Shown here one piece after another: positions 1 through 8,328 of a stretch of DNA of 64,000 nt. The notes beneath the pieces are model-generated. The model was given only the letters and a program-made list of their open reading frames with translations. It did no database searches and was not told the DNA's origin. Source of the DNA: RGIG5050 sp045636065 (GTDB lineage Bacteria > Verrucomicrobiota > Kiritimatiellia > RFP12 > UBA1067); contig JAZTWW010000047.1 of the NCBI GenBank assembly GCA_045636065.1, positions 53,750-117,749 of the forward strand, read 5' to 3'. The stretch's first letter is position 1. Every line of letters starts with the position of its first letter. The translations under genes were made by a program, and so were the position numbers.

Positions 1-2
1 GC

Positions 3-98
3 ACCGCCGCCGCCGACCTTGCGGCGCATGAAATAGAAAACCTGCTCGCGGATTCCGATCTTCTCGAGCATTGCAGAATGGCGCTACTGGAGACATGA
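3..98 (+). CDS. C-terminal end of an unidentified protein (cut by window start)
   Basis: An open frame runs in from the left edge and stops at TGA 96-98, giving 31 residues rich in Ala, Leu, Asp and Glu that look helical. It overlaps the start of sctV by a few bases, so it is the preceding gene of the same type III secretion operon. A gatekeeper, chaperone or other Sct component would fit the position, but the fragment is too short to name. Confidence 0.55.
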   Translation, partial: TAAADLAAHEIENLLADSDLLEHCRMALLET

Positions 99-2188
99 TG
101 ACAGGAAGACTGGTAAACTTCTCGAATGCGTTCTCGCGTTTCGGCGATCTTGTGCTCGCCTTTCTCGTCGTCTGCATCATCGGGCTTCTGATCATCCCGC
201 TGCCGACGCCGATGGTGGACCTCCTGATCGCGATCAACATCATGATCTCGACGGTGATGCTGATGCTCTCGCTGTACCTCCCGAGGGCGCTCGCATTCTC
301 GACGTTCCCGTCGATGCTCCTCTTTACGACCCTCTTCAGACTGGCCCTCAATGTCACGACCACAAGGCTCATCCTCCTCAAGGCGGATGCGGGCGAGATC
401 ATCTACACGTTCGGCAACTTCGTCGTCGGCGGCAACTTCGTCGTCGGCGCCGTCATCTTCCTTATCATAACGATCGTGCAGTTCGTCGTCATCGCCAAGG
501 GCGCGGAGCGCGTCTCCGAAGTGGCTGCCCGCTTCACCCTCGATGCACTGCCCGGCAAGCAGATGTCGATCGACGCCGACATGAGGGCCGGGGCCATCGA
601 CCAGGACACCGCAAGGGCGAGGCGCACGGAACTTACGAAGGAGTCCCAGCTCTACGGCGCGATGGACGGTGCCATGAAGTTCGTCAAGGGCGATGCCATT
701 GCCGGTCTAATAATGACCTCCATAAACATCGTCGGCGGCATCTGCATAGGCGTATTCATGAACGACAAGGACGTCGGCTGGGCCGTCACGAAGTACGGCA
801 TCCTCACGATCGGCGACGGTCTCGTCTCGCAGATCCCGGCGCTTCTCGTCTCCATCACCTCGGGCGTCATCGTCACGCGCGTCGGCGATGTTGACAACAA
901 GCCCCTCGGCCAGGACATCATCGACCAGTTCTTCGCCCAGCCCAAGGCCATCCTCCTTGGCGCGGTGATGCTCGTCGCCATAGGTCTCATCCCCGGCTTC
1001 CCGAAGATCCAGATATTCGGGCTTGCGCTTTTCGTCGCGCTCGTCGGATGGAGCCTCCAGGCGAAGGCGAAGATCGCCTCCGCGAGGGCGGCCAAGGCCG
1101 ACGATCCCCTTGCGGCGGCCGCGCCGTCCCAGGGCAAGGATCCGCGTCCCAAGAAGAAGGAGGGCGACGACTTCTCGATGGTGACGCCGCTTACCGTGGA
1201 CATCGATGCGGATATAAGAGGCGCTCTCACGTACGAGGCCCTCAACGACCAGATAATGTCCGTAAGGCGCGCGCTGTACCACGACCTCGGCGTCCCGTTC
1301 CCTGGAATCAACCTTTCGCTCAACCCCGCCCTGCACGACGGAAAGTACAGGATCCTCGTCAACGAGGTGCCCGTATCGGAGGGCGCTCTCAGGAAGGGTT
1401 TCATCTTCGCCCTGGAGGATCCGGAGAACCTCTCCGCCACGGGAATCGAATACGAGACGGGCAAGCCGTTCCTCTCCGGGTACGAGACGTGCTGGGTGAA
1501 GGAGGGCGAGAAGACCCATCTCGACGAGAGCGGAATACGCTCGCTCGATCTGGGCGGCGTGCTCGCGTACCACCTTTCGGGCGTTCTGAGGCGCTATTCG
1601 CACGAGTTCCTCTCCCTTCAGGAGACGCGCATCCTCTTCGACCACATGGAGAGGGAGGCGCCGGAGCTCGTCAAGGAAGTCCAGCGCGTGCTGCCGCTCC
1701 AGAAGATAACGGACGTTCTGCAGCGTCTCGTCCAGGAGGGCATCTCCGTCAGGGACTTGAAGCGCATCACGCAGACCCTCATCGAGTGGGGGCAGAAGGA
1801 GAAGGATTCGGTCCTGCTCGTCGAATACGTCCGCGCCGCGCTGAGCAGGTACATCTCCTACAAGTTCTCCGGCGGGCAGAACATCGTCGCGGCGTACCTT
1901 CTCGACCCGACCCTCGAGGAGAAGATCAGGAAATCCGTCAGGCAGACGTCCGGCGGAAGCTACCTTGCGATGGATCCCGCAACGGTCCGCGCGATACTCG
2001 CGGCCGTGAAGCGCACGATAGGCGATCTCGCGAAGATACCGCAGAAGCCCGTCATAATCGTGTCCGTCGACATCCGCCGCTATTTCAGGAAGATGATCGA
2101 AAAGGACTACTACGAGCTGCCGGTCCTTTCGTTCCAGGAGCTTAGCGCAGAAATCAACATCCAGCCGCTGGGGAGGTTGAGGCTGTGA
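95..2188 (+). CDS. sctV: Type III secretion export apparatus protein SctV (FlhA/YscV/LcrD family)
   Basis: SctV forms the nonameric export gate of the type III injectisome in the inner membrane; its cytosolic ring receives chaperone-substrate complexes and couples proton flow to export. The product is about 700 residues, the usual family length. Roughly residues 15-330 hold the hydrophobic helices with the conserved block RLALNVTTTRLIL, and a charged linker near 340-370 leads to the soluble C-terminal ring domain. ATG 95 overlaps the upstream stop; ATG 98 is an equally good in-frame start, while an earlier TTG at 71 is less likely. It could be confused with flagellar FlhA, but the neighbours (needle, rod, SctJ, SctK) are injectisome genes. 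Confidence 0.95.
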   Translation: MMTGRLVNFSNAFSRFGDLVLAFLVVCIIGLLIIPLPTPMVDLLIAINIMISTVMLMLSLYLPRALAFSTFPSMLLFTTLFRLALNVTTTRLILLKADAGEIIYTFGNFVVGGNFVVGAVIFLIITIVQFVVIAKGAERVSEVAARFTLDALPGKQMSIDADMRAGAIDQDTARARRTELTKESQLYGAMDGAMKFVKGDAIAGLIMTSINIVGGICIGVFMNDKDVGWAVTKYGILTIGDGLVSQIPALLVSITSGVIVTRVGDVDNKPLGQDIIDQFFAQPKAILLGAVMLVAIGLIPGFPKIQIFGLALFVALVGWSLQAKAKIASARAAKADDPLAAAAPSQGKDPRPKKKEGDDFSMVTPLTVDIDADIRGALTYEALNDQIMSVRRALYHDLGVPFPGINLSLNPALHDGKYRILVNEVPVSEGALRKGFIFALEDPENLSATGIEYETGKPFLSGYETCWVKEGEKTHLDESGIRSLDLGGVLAYHLSGVLRRYSHEFLSLQETRILFDHMEREAPELVKEVQRVLPLQKITDVLQRLVQEGISVRDLKRITQTLIEWGQKEKDSVLLVEYVRAALSRYISYKFSGGQNIVAAYLLDPTLEEKIRKSVRQTSGGSYLAMDPATVRAILAAVKRTIGDLAKIPQKPVIIVSVDIRRYFRKMIEKDYYELPVLSFQELSAEINIQPLGRLRL

Positions 2189-2221
2189 GCGAAGAGCGGA
2201 AAGTGAAGAGTGGACAGTGAC

Positions 2222-3403
2222 ATGAATTTTCTGTTAAAGATAGTCGAAGGCCCGAACAAGGGCGCGGAGGTCGCACTCGTCGAGGGCGTCGCGGTGACGC
2301 TCGGCAGAAGGGACGACTGCGACATCATCCTCGCCGACCAGACTCTGCCCGACGCGCCGGTCAAGATCGAGCCGTCGGCGACGGGCGTAAAGGTGGACGG
2401 CGCCGCGCTCGCGCCGTTCGAGGTGAAGACCCTCGGCGCTACGTCGTTCGCCGTAGGCCCTGCCGACGCGCCGTGGGGCGAGCTCGTGTGGCCTCGCAAG
2501 GCGGAGGAGGCCGGGGAGAAGCCCAAGGAGGATACCCCGGTGGCCGAAATCCCGCAGGAGAAGGCCCCAGAGAGCGCTCCCCAGGAGGAGAAGAAGGAAG
2601 AGAAGCGGCACGGCGGCTTCCTCGGCTGCATTGTCATGCTCGCCCTGCTTCTCGTGGTCCTTGCTGCCCTTGGATGGTTCTTCAGGGACAAGATCCGCGA
2701 AACTGGCGTTTTCAAGTCCATCTCCGCCCCGGCGGAGGACGAGAGCGCCGAGACCGCTGCCCAGCCGCAGGTCACGCTTTCCACGATCGCCGGGAAGTAC
2801 GGTCTTTCGTTTAGCGAGGAGGGTGATGTGCCCGTAATCTCCGGGAACCTCAAAACGCGCCGCGAGAGGCTTCAGGTGATAGCCGAGGTCTACCAGCTGA
2901 GGCCGGGGACAGAACTCGACCTTTCCGACGACGAATCGTTCCGCGCGTCGGCCGAGGATGCGCTCTTCAACGTGACGGAAGGCGCGCTCAAGGTGGCCGC
3001 GGCGACGAACCGCGTGCTGTCGGTTTCGGGCAAGGTCGCTTCGCCCGCCGCGCTTGAAAGGATGGTGAGGGCCCTTGCGGCCGATCTTCCCAAGATGCGC
3101 GACATCGATGTGGAGGGGGTCGCGTTCTCGCGTGCGGCCGCGTCCATCGAATCCGAGGGCGATGCCGAAACGGAGGACGGCTCGGGGACTCTCGTGGCCG
3201 CCGTGTCCGCCGCACCCGCCCAGCCGTCCGTTCCTGAAATTCCCGTATGCGGCATAATGACGGTCCCCTATCCCTACCTCGTGATGAGGGATGGAAGGCG
3301 CGTCATGGAAGGTGCGGCGATCGGGGATAGCGTAATACTCAAGATCGAGGCCGATTCGGTCACGCTCACGAATTCCATGGGGAGGATCGTATGGAAACCG
3401 TGA
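2222..3403 (+). CDS. sctD: Type III secretion inner-membrane ring protein SctD (FHA-like)
   Basis: SctD builds the outer of the two inner-membrane rings of the injectisome, with a cytosolic FHA-like domain and a periplasmic part. The first 90 or so residues show an FHA-like beta pattern (VEGVAVTLGRRDDCDIIL). A Pro/Glu/Lys-rich linker follows, then one hydrophobic helix near residue 131-153 (IVMLALLLVVLAALGWFF), then a periplasmic region with ring-building-like segments. I chose ATG 2222 over the in-frame GTG 2210 because a GAAGAG-like ribosome site lies upstream. The 3' end overlaps the next gene by 13 nt. Identity rests on domain layout and operon position between sctV and the needle genes. 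Confidence 0.88.
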   Translation: MNFLLKIVEGPNKGAEVALVEGVAVTLGRRDDCDIILADQTLPDAPVKIEPSATGVKVDGAALAPFEVKTLGATSFAVGPADAPWGELVWPRKAEEAGEKPKEDTPVAEIPQEKAPESAPQEEKKEEKRHGGFLGCIVMLALLLVVLAALGWFFRDKIRETGVFKSISAPAEDESAETAAQPQVTLSTIAGKYGLSFSEEGDVPVISGNLKTRRERLQVIAEVYQLRPGTELDLSDDESFRASAEDALFNVTEGALKVAAATNRVLSVSGKVASPAALERMVRALAADLPKMRDIDVEGVAFSRAAASIESEGDAETEDGSGTLVAAVSAAPAQPSVPEIPVCGIMTVPYPYLVMRDGRRVMEGAAIGDSVILKIEADSVTLTNSMGRIVWKP

Positions 3404-3642
3404 AAGAGCCCGTGATGCTGATGGAGATCGAAAAGGAGCTGGCGGGGCCGGGCCGTGAGGAGGCGCTCGCCCGCTACGATGCCGTCCTTTCGCGTCTCAA
3501 TGCACGCATCGTGGACACTCTCAGGGACGGGCTTACGCCCGACGAATTCCCCAAGGTAGAGGCTTTGAAGGAGGCTAACGTCCTCGCAAGAAAGATTTTG
3601 CGTCTTGCCGCCCGGGTGGGCGGAGGGGCGCGGAAAGCGTAG
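3391..3642 (+). CDS. Small helical protein, probable YscE/CdsE-like needle co-chaperone
   Basis: This 83-residue, mostly helical, charged protein sits between sctD and needle gene sctF. In Yersinia and Chlamydia that slot holds YscE/CdsE, a small protein that with YscG keeps the needle subunit from polymerising in the cytosol. The sequence alone is too short for a firm family match; the assignment comes from size, helical character and order (sctD-E-F-G). The start overlaps the end of sctD, implying translational coupling. Confidence 0.6.
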   Translation: METVKEPVMLMEIEKELAGPGREEALARYDAVLSRLNARIVDTLRDGLTPDEFPKVEALKEANVLARKILRLAARVGGGARKA

Positions 3643-3702
3643 CCCCGGAAGGGCGACGTTCAACAGTCAAAAACGAACAAAAACAGAAGAAGGAGCAAAC
3701 AA

Positions 3703-4020
3703 ATGGCACTAGGAGTAGGAGCGGCGCTCGGGCTTCCGACGCTTACAAACTATGCGGCTGACGTGTACCGTCTCGGTACGAACGCACCCGACAGCATCCA
3801 CACCGACGCCGTGTACAACGCCCTCATCAATGCCGCCGGCATTATGGAGGACCGTCTCGCGGAATCGCTCAAGAACTACCAGGAACACCCGGATGTGCAG
3901 GCGAACCTCCAGCAGCTGCAGTACGACCTGCAGCAGTGGAACCTCGCGCTGACGACGATGACGAACATCAACAAGAACATGGGCGATGCCCTGAACTCGA
4001 TAGCCTCCAACTTCAGGTGA
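3703..4020 (+). CDS. sctF: Type III secretion needle subunit SctF
   Basis: This 105-residue protein has the helix-turn-helix pattern of needle subunits: a hydrophobic N-terminus, an Asn/Pro-containing break (NAPDS and EHPDVQ), and a C-terminal amphipathic helix rich in Gln, Leu and Asn ending in NSIASNFR. Subunits polymerise into the hollow needle outside the cell. A strong AAGGAG ribosome site lies just upstream within a short A-rich gap (3643-3702), the only clear spacer in this part of the operon, as expected for the most abundant component. Flanking YscE-like and YscG-like genes support the call. Confidence 0.85.
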   Translation: MALGVGAALGLPTLTNYAADVYRLGTNAPDSIHTDAVYNALINAAGIMEDRLAESLKNYQEHPDVQANLQQLQYDLQQWNLALTTMTNINKNMGDALNSIASNFR

Positions 4021-4388
4021 TGTTCGACCTTGAAAGCGAAGAGGCGAAGCTGCTGTTGAACGTCGCCTTGATGGCGATTGGACAGAACCGCTTCAGGTCC
4101 GCCGCAAAGATACTTGCGGCGCTTGGGCGGTTCCGTCCGGAGGAGGCGTCCGTCGCTGTGGCGAGCGCCATCCTCCTCATCAGCATGCTGGACTTCAAGG
4201 GCGCGGTTGAATACATCGACCGCGAGGCATTGCCGCGTTTCCCCAATTCGGCCATGCTTAAGGCCTTCAAGGGGATGGCTCTGATAAGGATGGATCGCGC
4301 TGCCGAGGCCATGGGGCCGCTTTCGGAGGCGGCGTCGGACGTTTCCGATCCGGCGGCGGCGCAACTTGCAAAGGACTTGATGAAATGA
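4020..4388 (+). CDS. sctG: TPR-fold needle chaperone, SctG/YscG-like
   Basis: The start codon overlaps the sctF stop (TGATG), giving 122 residues. The sequence shows TPR-like helical pairs (Ala and Leu at regular spacing, with NVALMAIGQNRFRSAAKIL resembling a TPR helix A). YscG/CdsG proteins are TPR chaperones of the same length that shield the C-terminus of the needle subunit in the cytosol. Position directly after sctF supports this. An alternative is another class of TPR type III chaperone (SycD or HrpB1 type). Confidence 0.72.
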   Translation: MFDLESEEAKLLLNVALMAIGQNRFRSAAKILAALGRFRPEEASVAVASAILLISMLDFKGAVEYIDREALPRFPNSAMLKAFKGMALIRMDRAAEAMGPLSEAASDVSDPAAAQLAKDLMK

Positions 4389-4786
4389 CCGAATCGATGA
4401 TAGTCGAGGCTGTAAGGGCGGCTGGCGGGCCGCAGCGGCTGGCGCCGCAGGAGATCGCAGCGCCTGAGGCCGTGGCGGATCCCCGGAGCGTGGCGCGTTT
4501 CCAGGCCGCGATGGGGCCCGGGGCCGTGCAGGGCGCATCCCTCGCCGATCCCATACCCTTCGCCTCGGAGATGGCGACATCGTGGCATATGGCCAAGGCC
4601 AACAACCAGGGGATAGTGCATCGCATCAAGGCCCTTACGGAGCTTAGGCAGCAGCATAGCGTCTCCGCGCCGGAGCTCATCGAGCTCCAGTATGAGGTGA
4701 TGAACCTCTCGTTCCAGCAGGAGGTCGTGACGAAGGTCGCCGACAAGTCCTCGAACGCGGTCCAGACGCTGATCAAGAACCAGTAG
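4385..4786 (+). CDS. sctI: Type III secretion inner rod protein SctI
   Basis: This 133-residue protein has a variable N-terminus and a C-terminal helical region (ELIELQYEVMNLSFQQEVVTK then an Asn/Thr/Ile-rich tail) typical of inner rod proteins of the YscI/PrgJ/HrpB class. These bridge the export gate and the needle. The ATG overlaps the preceding stop by 4 nt and the gene precedes sctJ, as in other injectisome operons. The rod family is short and divergent, so context carries part of the weight. Confidence 0.8.
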   Translation: MTESMIVEAVRAAGGPQRLAPQEIAAPEAVADPRSVARFQAAMGPGAVQGASLADPIPFASEMATSWHMAKANNQGIVHRIKALTELRQQHSVSAPELIELQYEVMNLSFQQEVVTKVADKSSNAVQTLIKNQ

Positions 4787-4795
4787 GGGGGCAGA

Positions 4796-5398
4796 ATGAA
4801 GAAACAGGCATTATTGCTCGTTGCCGCACTGCTGCTTGCGGGGTGCGACAACGAGACGACGCTGCACGCGGGGCTTGAGGAGAACCAGGCCAACCTCGTG
4901 ATGGCCGCGCTTCTGGACGCCGGAATAGACTGCCACAAGTCGCCCGGCGAGGAAGGGACGTGGAACGTCACCGTGGTCGAATCGAGATTCGCCGATGCGG
5001 TGAACCTCCTCGAAAAGGCCGGGCTTCCGAGGCGCCAGCACCAGGGCATCGGAGAGGTGTTCAAGAAGACGGGCATGATCTCGTCGCCGAGCGAGGAGCG
5101 CATCCGCTTCATGGACGCTCTTGCGCAGGATCTCGCCAAGACGATATGCTCGATCGAAGGCGTGGTCGATGCCCGCGTACATGTCGTCCTTCCCGAGAAC
5201 GATCCGTTCGCGCGCCATGTGCTGCCGTCGTCCGCGTCGGTGGCGATACGTTCGCGCTGGGATGCCGACCTTACGGATGTGATCCCGTCCGTGAAGGGGC
5301 TCGTCAAGAACGCGATCGAAGGTCTCCAGTACGAGAAGATAATGGTGACGGTCTTCCAGGACTCGCCGCCGAGAAAGCGCACGGTCGACAGCGAATAG
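4796..5398 (+). CDS. sctJ: Type III secretion inner-ring lipoprotein SctJ
   Basis: SctJ forms the inner ring of the basal body. A signal peptide ends in a lipobox (LLLAGC, Cys at residue 19), so it should be a lipoprotein on the periplasmic side. The ring-building segments are recognisable (ENQANLVMAALLDAGID; SIEGVVDARVHVVLPE; SVKGLVKNAIEGL). The protein is 200 residues, shorter than the roughly 240 of YscJ, and ends in a charged tail (PPRKRTVDSE) without the C-terminal membrane helix many SctJ proteins have. A GGGGG ribosome site lies upstream. Confidence 0.93.
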   Translation: MKKQALLLVAALLLAGCDNETTLHAGLEENQANLVMAALLDAGIDCHKSPGEEGTWNVTVVESRFADAVNLLEKAGLPRRQHQGIGEVFKKTGMISSPSEERIRFMDALAQDLAKTICSIEGVVDARVHVVLPENDPFARHVLPSSASVAIRSRWDADLTDVIPSVKGLVKNAIEGLQYEKIMVTVFQDSPPRKRTVDSE

Positions 5399-5408
5399 GT
5401 GTCAAGGC

Positions 5409-5753
5409 ATGGATCCGGAAGAGAGACAGTTCCTCATGACGGCGGTGTGGCTGTTCATGCGCCATGGAAGGCATGATCGCGCCATGGGCGTATGCGAGGC
5501 CTTGAGCGAGGCGGACCCGCAGGACGGGGCCGTCGCCGCCGCATTTGCGGAGCTGCTCCTTGAGGAGGGCAATGCCAACAGGGCGATCCGCATCCTGAGG
5601 GAAGCCGATTTCCCGCCGGAGCTCCAGCACGCGGGGGCCGTCCTCGAGACTCGCGCGCTAAGGCTTCTGGGCAGGACCCAAGAGGCGCAGGCCCGCTGGG
5701 AGCGGTATCTCGAATCACGCAAAGGGGCTGACAGGAAATGGATAGCGCAATAG
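5409..5753 (+). CDS. Small TPR protein of the type III operon, possible SctY/SctG-type chaperone
   Basis: The 114 residues fold as consecutive TPR-like helix pairs (VWLFMRHGRHDRAMGVCEALSEADP; AFAELLLEEGNANRAIRIL; ETRALRLLGRTQEAQARWERYL). YscY, a chaperone that works with YscX and SctV, has the same length and fold, as does YscG. It lies between sctJ and sctK and overlaps sctK by 16 nt. A role as cytosolic chaperone of this injectisome is likely; which subfamily cannot be decided by eye. Confidence 0.65.
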   Translation: MDPEERQFLMTAVWLFMRHGRHDRAMGVCEALSEADPQDGAVAAAFAELLLEEGNANRAIRILREADFPPELQHAGAVLETRALRLLGRTQEAQARWERYLESRKGADRKWIAQ

Positions 5754-6364
5754 ACATCTCTACGGCGCGTGAGCTCGTGTCCGATCGGGTCCTCTGGCCT
5801 CTGGTCAGGGATTTCCTGTGGGATTTTGCGCCCCAGATCCATCCGAGCTGGCTTGAGGGCTTCAGCCCTGTCGAGAGGAAGGTCGATTCGTGGATCCTTC
5901 GCGAACTTGGTGTGGTTCCGTGCTTCCACACGTTCCCGAAAGGCGATTTCAGCCGTCTCATGCTTGTTGACGGCGGAACTTTGATGGAAATAAGCCGCTG
6001 GCTGGGTGCCATTTCATGCGCCGGCCGCTTAAGGCGCATAACTGGGGGCGCGGCAGTACGTGCATTGAAGGGCGCCCTCCCGGGAGTCTATCCCGGTGTT
6101 TTCGCGTACACCATGTATTTCAGGCAGATGGCGGACGAGGGCGGAAACGGGGAGGTGTCCCCGGATGAGGTGGTCGCCATGGGGGTTGCGATGCTTAAGT
6201 CCTATGCCGCCAAGCTTCAGGAACCGTTGAAGAGGCGTTTCGCGCTCAAGCTCCCCAAGCCCGGTGACGGCGTCGCCGCGTCCGATGTGGACGGCAGGCC
6301 CCCCGTCAACCTTCAACTTCTCCTTAAACTGCGTTTCCCGGAGGTTCATTCGCTATGCTTCTGA
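5738..6364 (+). CDS. sctK: Type III secretion sorting platform protein SctK
   Basis: SctK links the cytosolic sorting platform (SctQ, SctL, SctN) to the SctD ring. The 208-residue product has the YscK-type N-terminus with the PxxxHPSWLEGF block (IHPSWLEGFSP) and a mostly helical body. It lies between the TPR protein and sctL, its normal place in Ysc-type operons, and overlaps both neighbours. SctK sequences are divergent, so the call combines the motif with context. Confidence 0.82.
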   Translation: MDSAIDISTARELVSDRVLWPLVRDFLWDFAPQIHPSWLEGFSPVERKVDSWILRELGVVPCFHTFPKGDFSRLMLVDGGTLMEISRWLGAISCAGRLRRITGGAAVRALKGALPGVYPGVFAYTMYFRQMADEGGNGEVSPDEVVAMGVAMLKSYAAKLQEPLKRRFALKLPKPGDGVAASDVDGRPPVNLQLLLKLRFPEVHSLCF

Positions 6365-6975
6365 TAGAAAGACAGGATTTCTCCCTCTCCTCCGACAGCC
6401 GGCTCGTGAAGGCGGCCGATTTCGCCACCGTCAGCACGGCGGGGGAGATCATAGCCGCCGCCGAGGCCGAGGCCGCAAGGATCCGCGAGGAGGCAAAGGC
6501 CGCATTCGAGGCGGAGAAGAAGCGCGGCTATGAAAAAGGGCTCCAGGACGGAAAGATCGAGATTGCGATGCAGAAGCTCGACCTTGTGGACAAATCGGTC
6601 GAGTTCATGGGCTCCGTCGAAGGCAAGATGGCCGAGATCGTCATGAAGGCGTTGAGATCCTGCGTCATGGAGATAGGCGACAGGGAGATGGTCGTCAACA
6701 TCGTCCGCAAGACAATGAACGCCGTAATCCGCACGCAGCGCCACGTGACGCTCAAAGTGGCCCCGGACATGGCCGCATACGTGAGGGAAAGGCTTGATGC
6801 GATACGGATCGACTATCCGACCGTCGAGACGTTCGATGTCGTCGAGGATCCGCGCCTCAAGGGTCCTGCATGCATACTTGAGACGGAGGCCGGCGTTGCC
6901 GATGCGTCCGTCGATTCCCAGCTTGCCGCGATCGAGCGTTCCATAAAGCGGCATCTCGCGGGAGGGAAGGGCTGA
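6355..6975 (+). CDS. sctL: Type III secretion stator protein SctL (YscL/FliH family)
   Basis: SctL dimers bind and regulate the ATPase SctN and form spokes of the sorting platform. The 206-residue protein has the family layout: a short N-terminal strand region, a long charged coiled coil with AEAEAARIREEAKAA-type heptads near 40-75, and a C-terminal V-ATPase subunit-E-like domain (TLKVAPDMAAYVRERL; VEDPRLKGPACILETE). Its stop overlaps the sctN start by one base (TGATG). Confidence 0.92.
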   Translation: MLLIERQDFSLSSDSRLVKAADFATVSTAGEIIAAAEAEAARIREEAKAAFEAEKKRGYEKGLQDGKIEIAMQKLDLVDKSVEFMGSVEGKMAEIVMKALRSCVMEIGDREMVVNIVRKTMNAVIRTQRHVTLKVAPDMAAYVRERLDAIRIDYPTVETFDVVEDPRLKGPACILETEAGVADASVDSQLAAIERSIKRHLAGGKG

Positions 6976-8303
6976 TGGCCAGCGTCTTCGACTATATCCC
7001 AGAGGTGCTGAACCGCGCCGTGGAGGACGCCCAGCCCATCGACGTAAAGGGCAAGGTCGTCCAGGTGGTCGGCACCATCATAAAGGCCTCCGTGCCTGGC
7101 GTGAAGGTCGGCGAGGTCTGCATCCTCAGGAATCCCTGGGAGGGACATGAAGTGCAGGCGGAGGTCGTCGGCTTCACGAAGGATGCCGCGCTCCTGACGG
7201 CTTTGGGGCCTATGATCGGCATATCCGCCGAAACCGAGGTGATCCCCACGAGGCGAGTCCAGATGGTTCCCGTTGGGATGAACCTTCTGGGGCGCGTCCT
7301 GGACGGACTCGGACAGCCGATGGATTCGGACAGGATGGGGCCTCTAAGGCCGGACGGGTACTATCCCGTATATGCGCCGCCGCCCTCGCCTCTTGAAAGG
7401 ACGATCATCTCGAAGCCGATCTCGCTTGGAATCCGTGCCATCGACGGGCTTCTCACATGCGGCGAAGGGCAGAGAATGGGCATATTCGCGGCTGCGGGCG
7501 GCGGAAAGTCGACGCTTCTTGCGTCGATCATCCGCAACACAGAGGCGGAGGTCACTGTCCTTGCCCTTATAGGCGAGCGCGGACGCGAGGTGAGGGAGTT
7601 CATCGAGAAGGACCTGGGGCCGGAGGGCCTCAAGAAGTCGGTTCTCGTGATATCGACCTCCGACAGGCCCTCGATGGAGCGCCTCAAGGCCGCATATGTG
7701 GCGACGTCCATCGCGGAATCGTTCCGCGACAGGGGGATGAAGGTCCTCCTTCTCATGGACAGCGTCACGCGCTTCGGGCGCGCCCAGCGCGAGATAGGCC
7801 TTGCCGCCGGCGAGCCCCCCACGAGGCGCGGCTTCCCGCCAAGCGTCTTCTCGGAGCTTCCGAAACTGATGGAAAGGGCGGGGAATTCGTCGAAGGGCTC
7901 GATCACGGCGCTCTACACCGTCCTCGTCGAAGGCGACGACATGACCGAGCCCATCGCCGACGAGACGCGCTCCATCCTCGACGGGCACATCATCCTTTCT
8001 CGCAAGCTCGCCCAGATGAACCACTATCCGGCGATCGACATTCTCGCATCGGTGTCGCGCTGCCAGACGGCCATCATCCCGAAGGACCACAAGGCCGCGG
8101 CCGCCAAGCTGAGGACGCTTCTCGCCAAATACGCCGAGGTCGAGCTCCTTCTCAAGATCGGCGAATACAAGAAAGGCTCCGATCCCGAGGCGGACGAGGC
8201 GATAGCCAAGAACGGCGCGATAAACGCCTTCCTCAAGCAGGGGCTGGACGAGCGCCCCATGTACGGCGATACGATACAGAAGCTGAAGGCCGCCGTGTCG
8301 TAG
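6975..8303 (+). CDS. sctN: Type III secretion ATPase SctN
   Basis: SctN is the hexameric ATPase that strips chaperones from effectors and unfolds them for export. The 442 residues contain an F1-beta-like N-terminal barrel, a Walker A loop (AAAGGGKSTLL), the GERGREVREF block, a Walker B strand (VLLLMDSVTRFGRAQREIGLA) and the conserved GEPPTRRGFPPSVFSELPKL. Length and motifs are typical. A flagellar FliI is the only close alternative and is excluded by the neighbours. Confidence 0.97.
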   Translation: MASVFDYIPEVLNRAVEDAQPIDVKGKVVQVVGTIIKASVPGVKVGEVCILRNPWEGHEVQAEVVGFTKDAALLTALGPMIGISAETEVIPTRRVQMVPVGMNLLGRVLDGLGQPMDSDRMGPLRPDGYYPVYAPPPSPLERTIISKPISLGIRAIDGLLTCGEGQRMGIFAAAGGGKSTLLASIIRNTEAEVTVLALIGERGREVREFIEKDLGPEGLKKSVLVISTSDRPSMERLKAAYVATSIAESFRDRGMKVLLLMDSVTRFGRAQREIGLAAGEPPTRRGFPPSVFSELPKLMERAGNSSKGSITALYTVLVEGDDMTEPIADETRSILDGHIILSRKLAQMNHYPAIDILASVSRCQTAIIPKDHKAAAAKLRTLLAKYAEVELLLKIGEYKKGSDPEADEAIAKNGAINAFLKQGLDERPMYGDTIQKLKAAVS

Positions 8304-8328
8304 AATCTTTTGAAGGGGGAAAAGGACG

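Noticed and set aside
707..1645. Long open frames on the minus strand opposite sctV and many other genes
   Set aside because: They are mirror frames of GC-rich coding sequence, Arg/Asp/Glu-rich and without family motifs; the + strand genes are clear.
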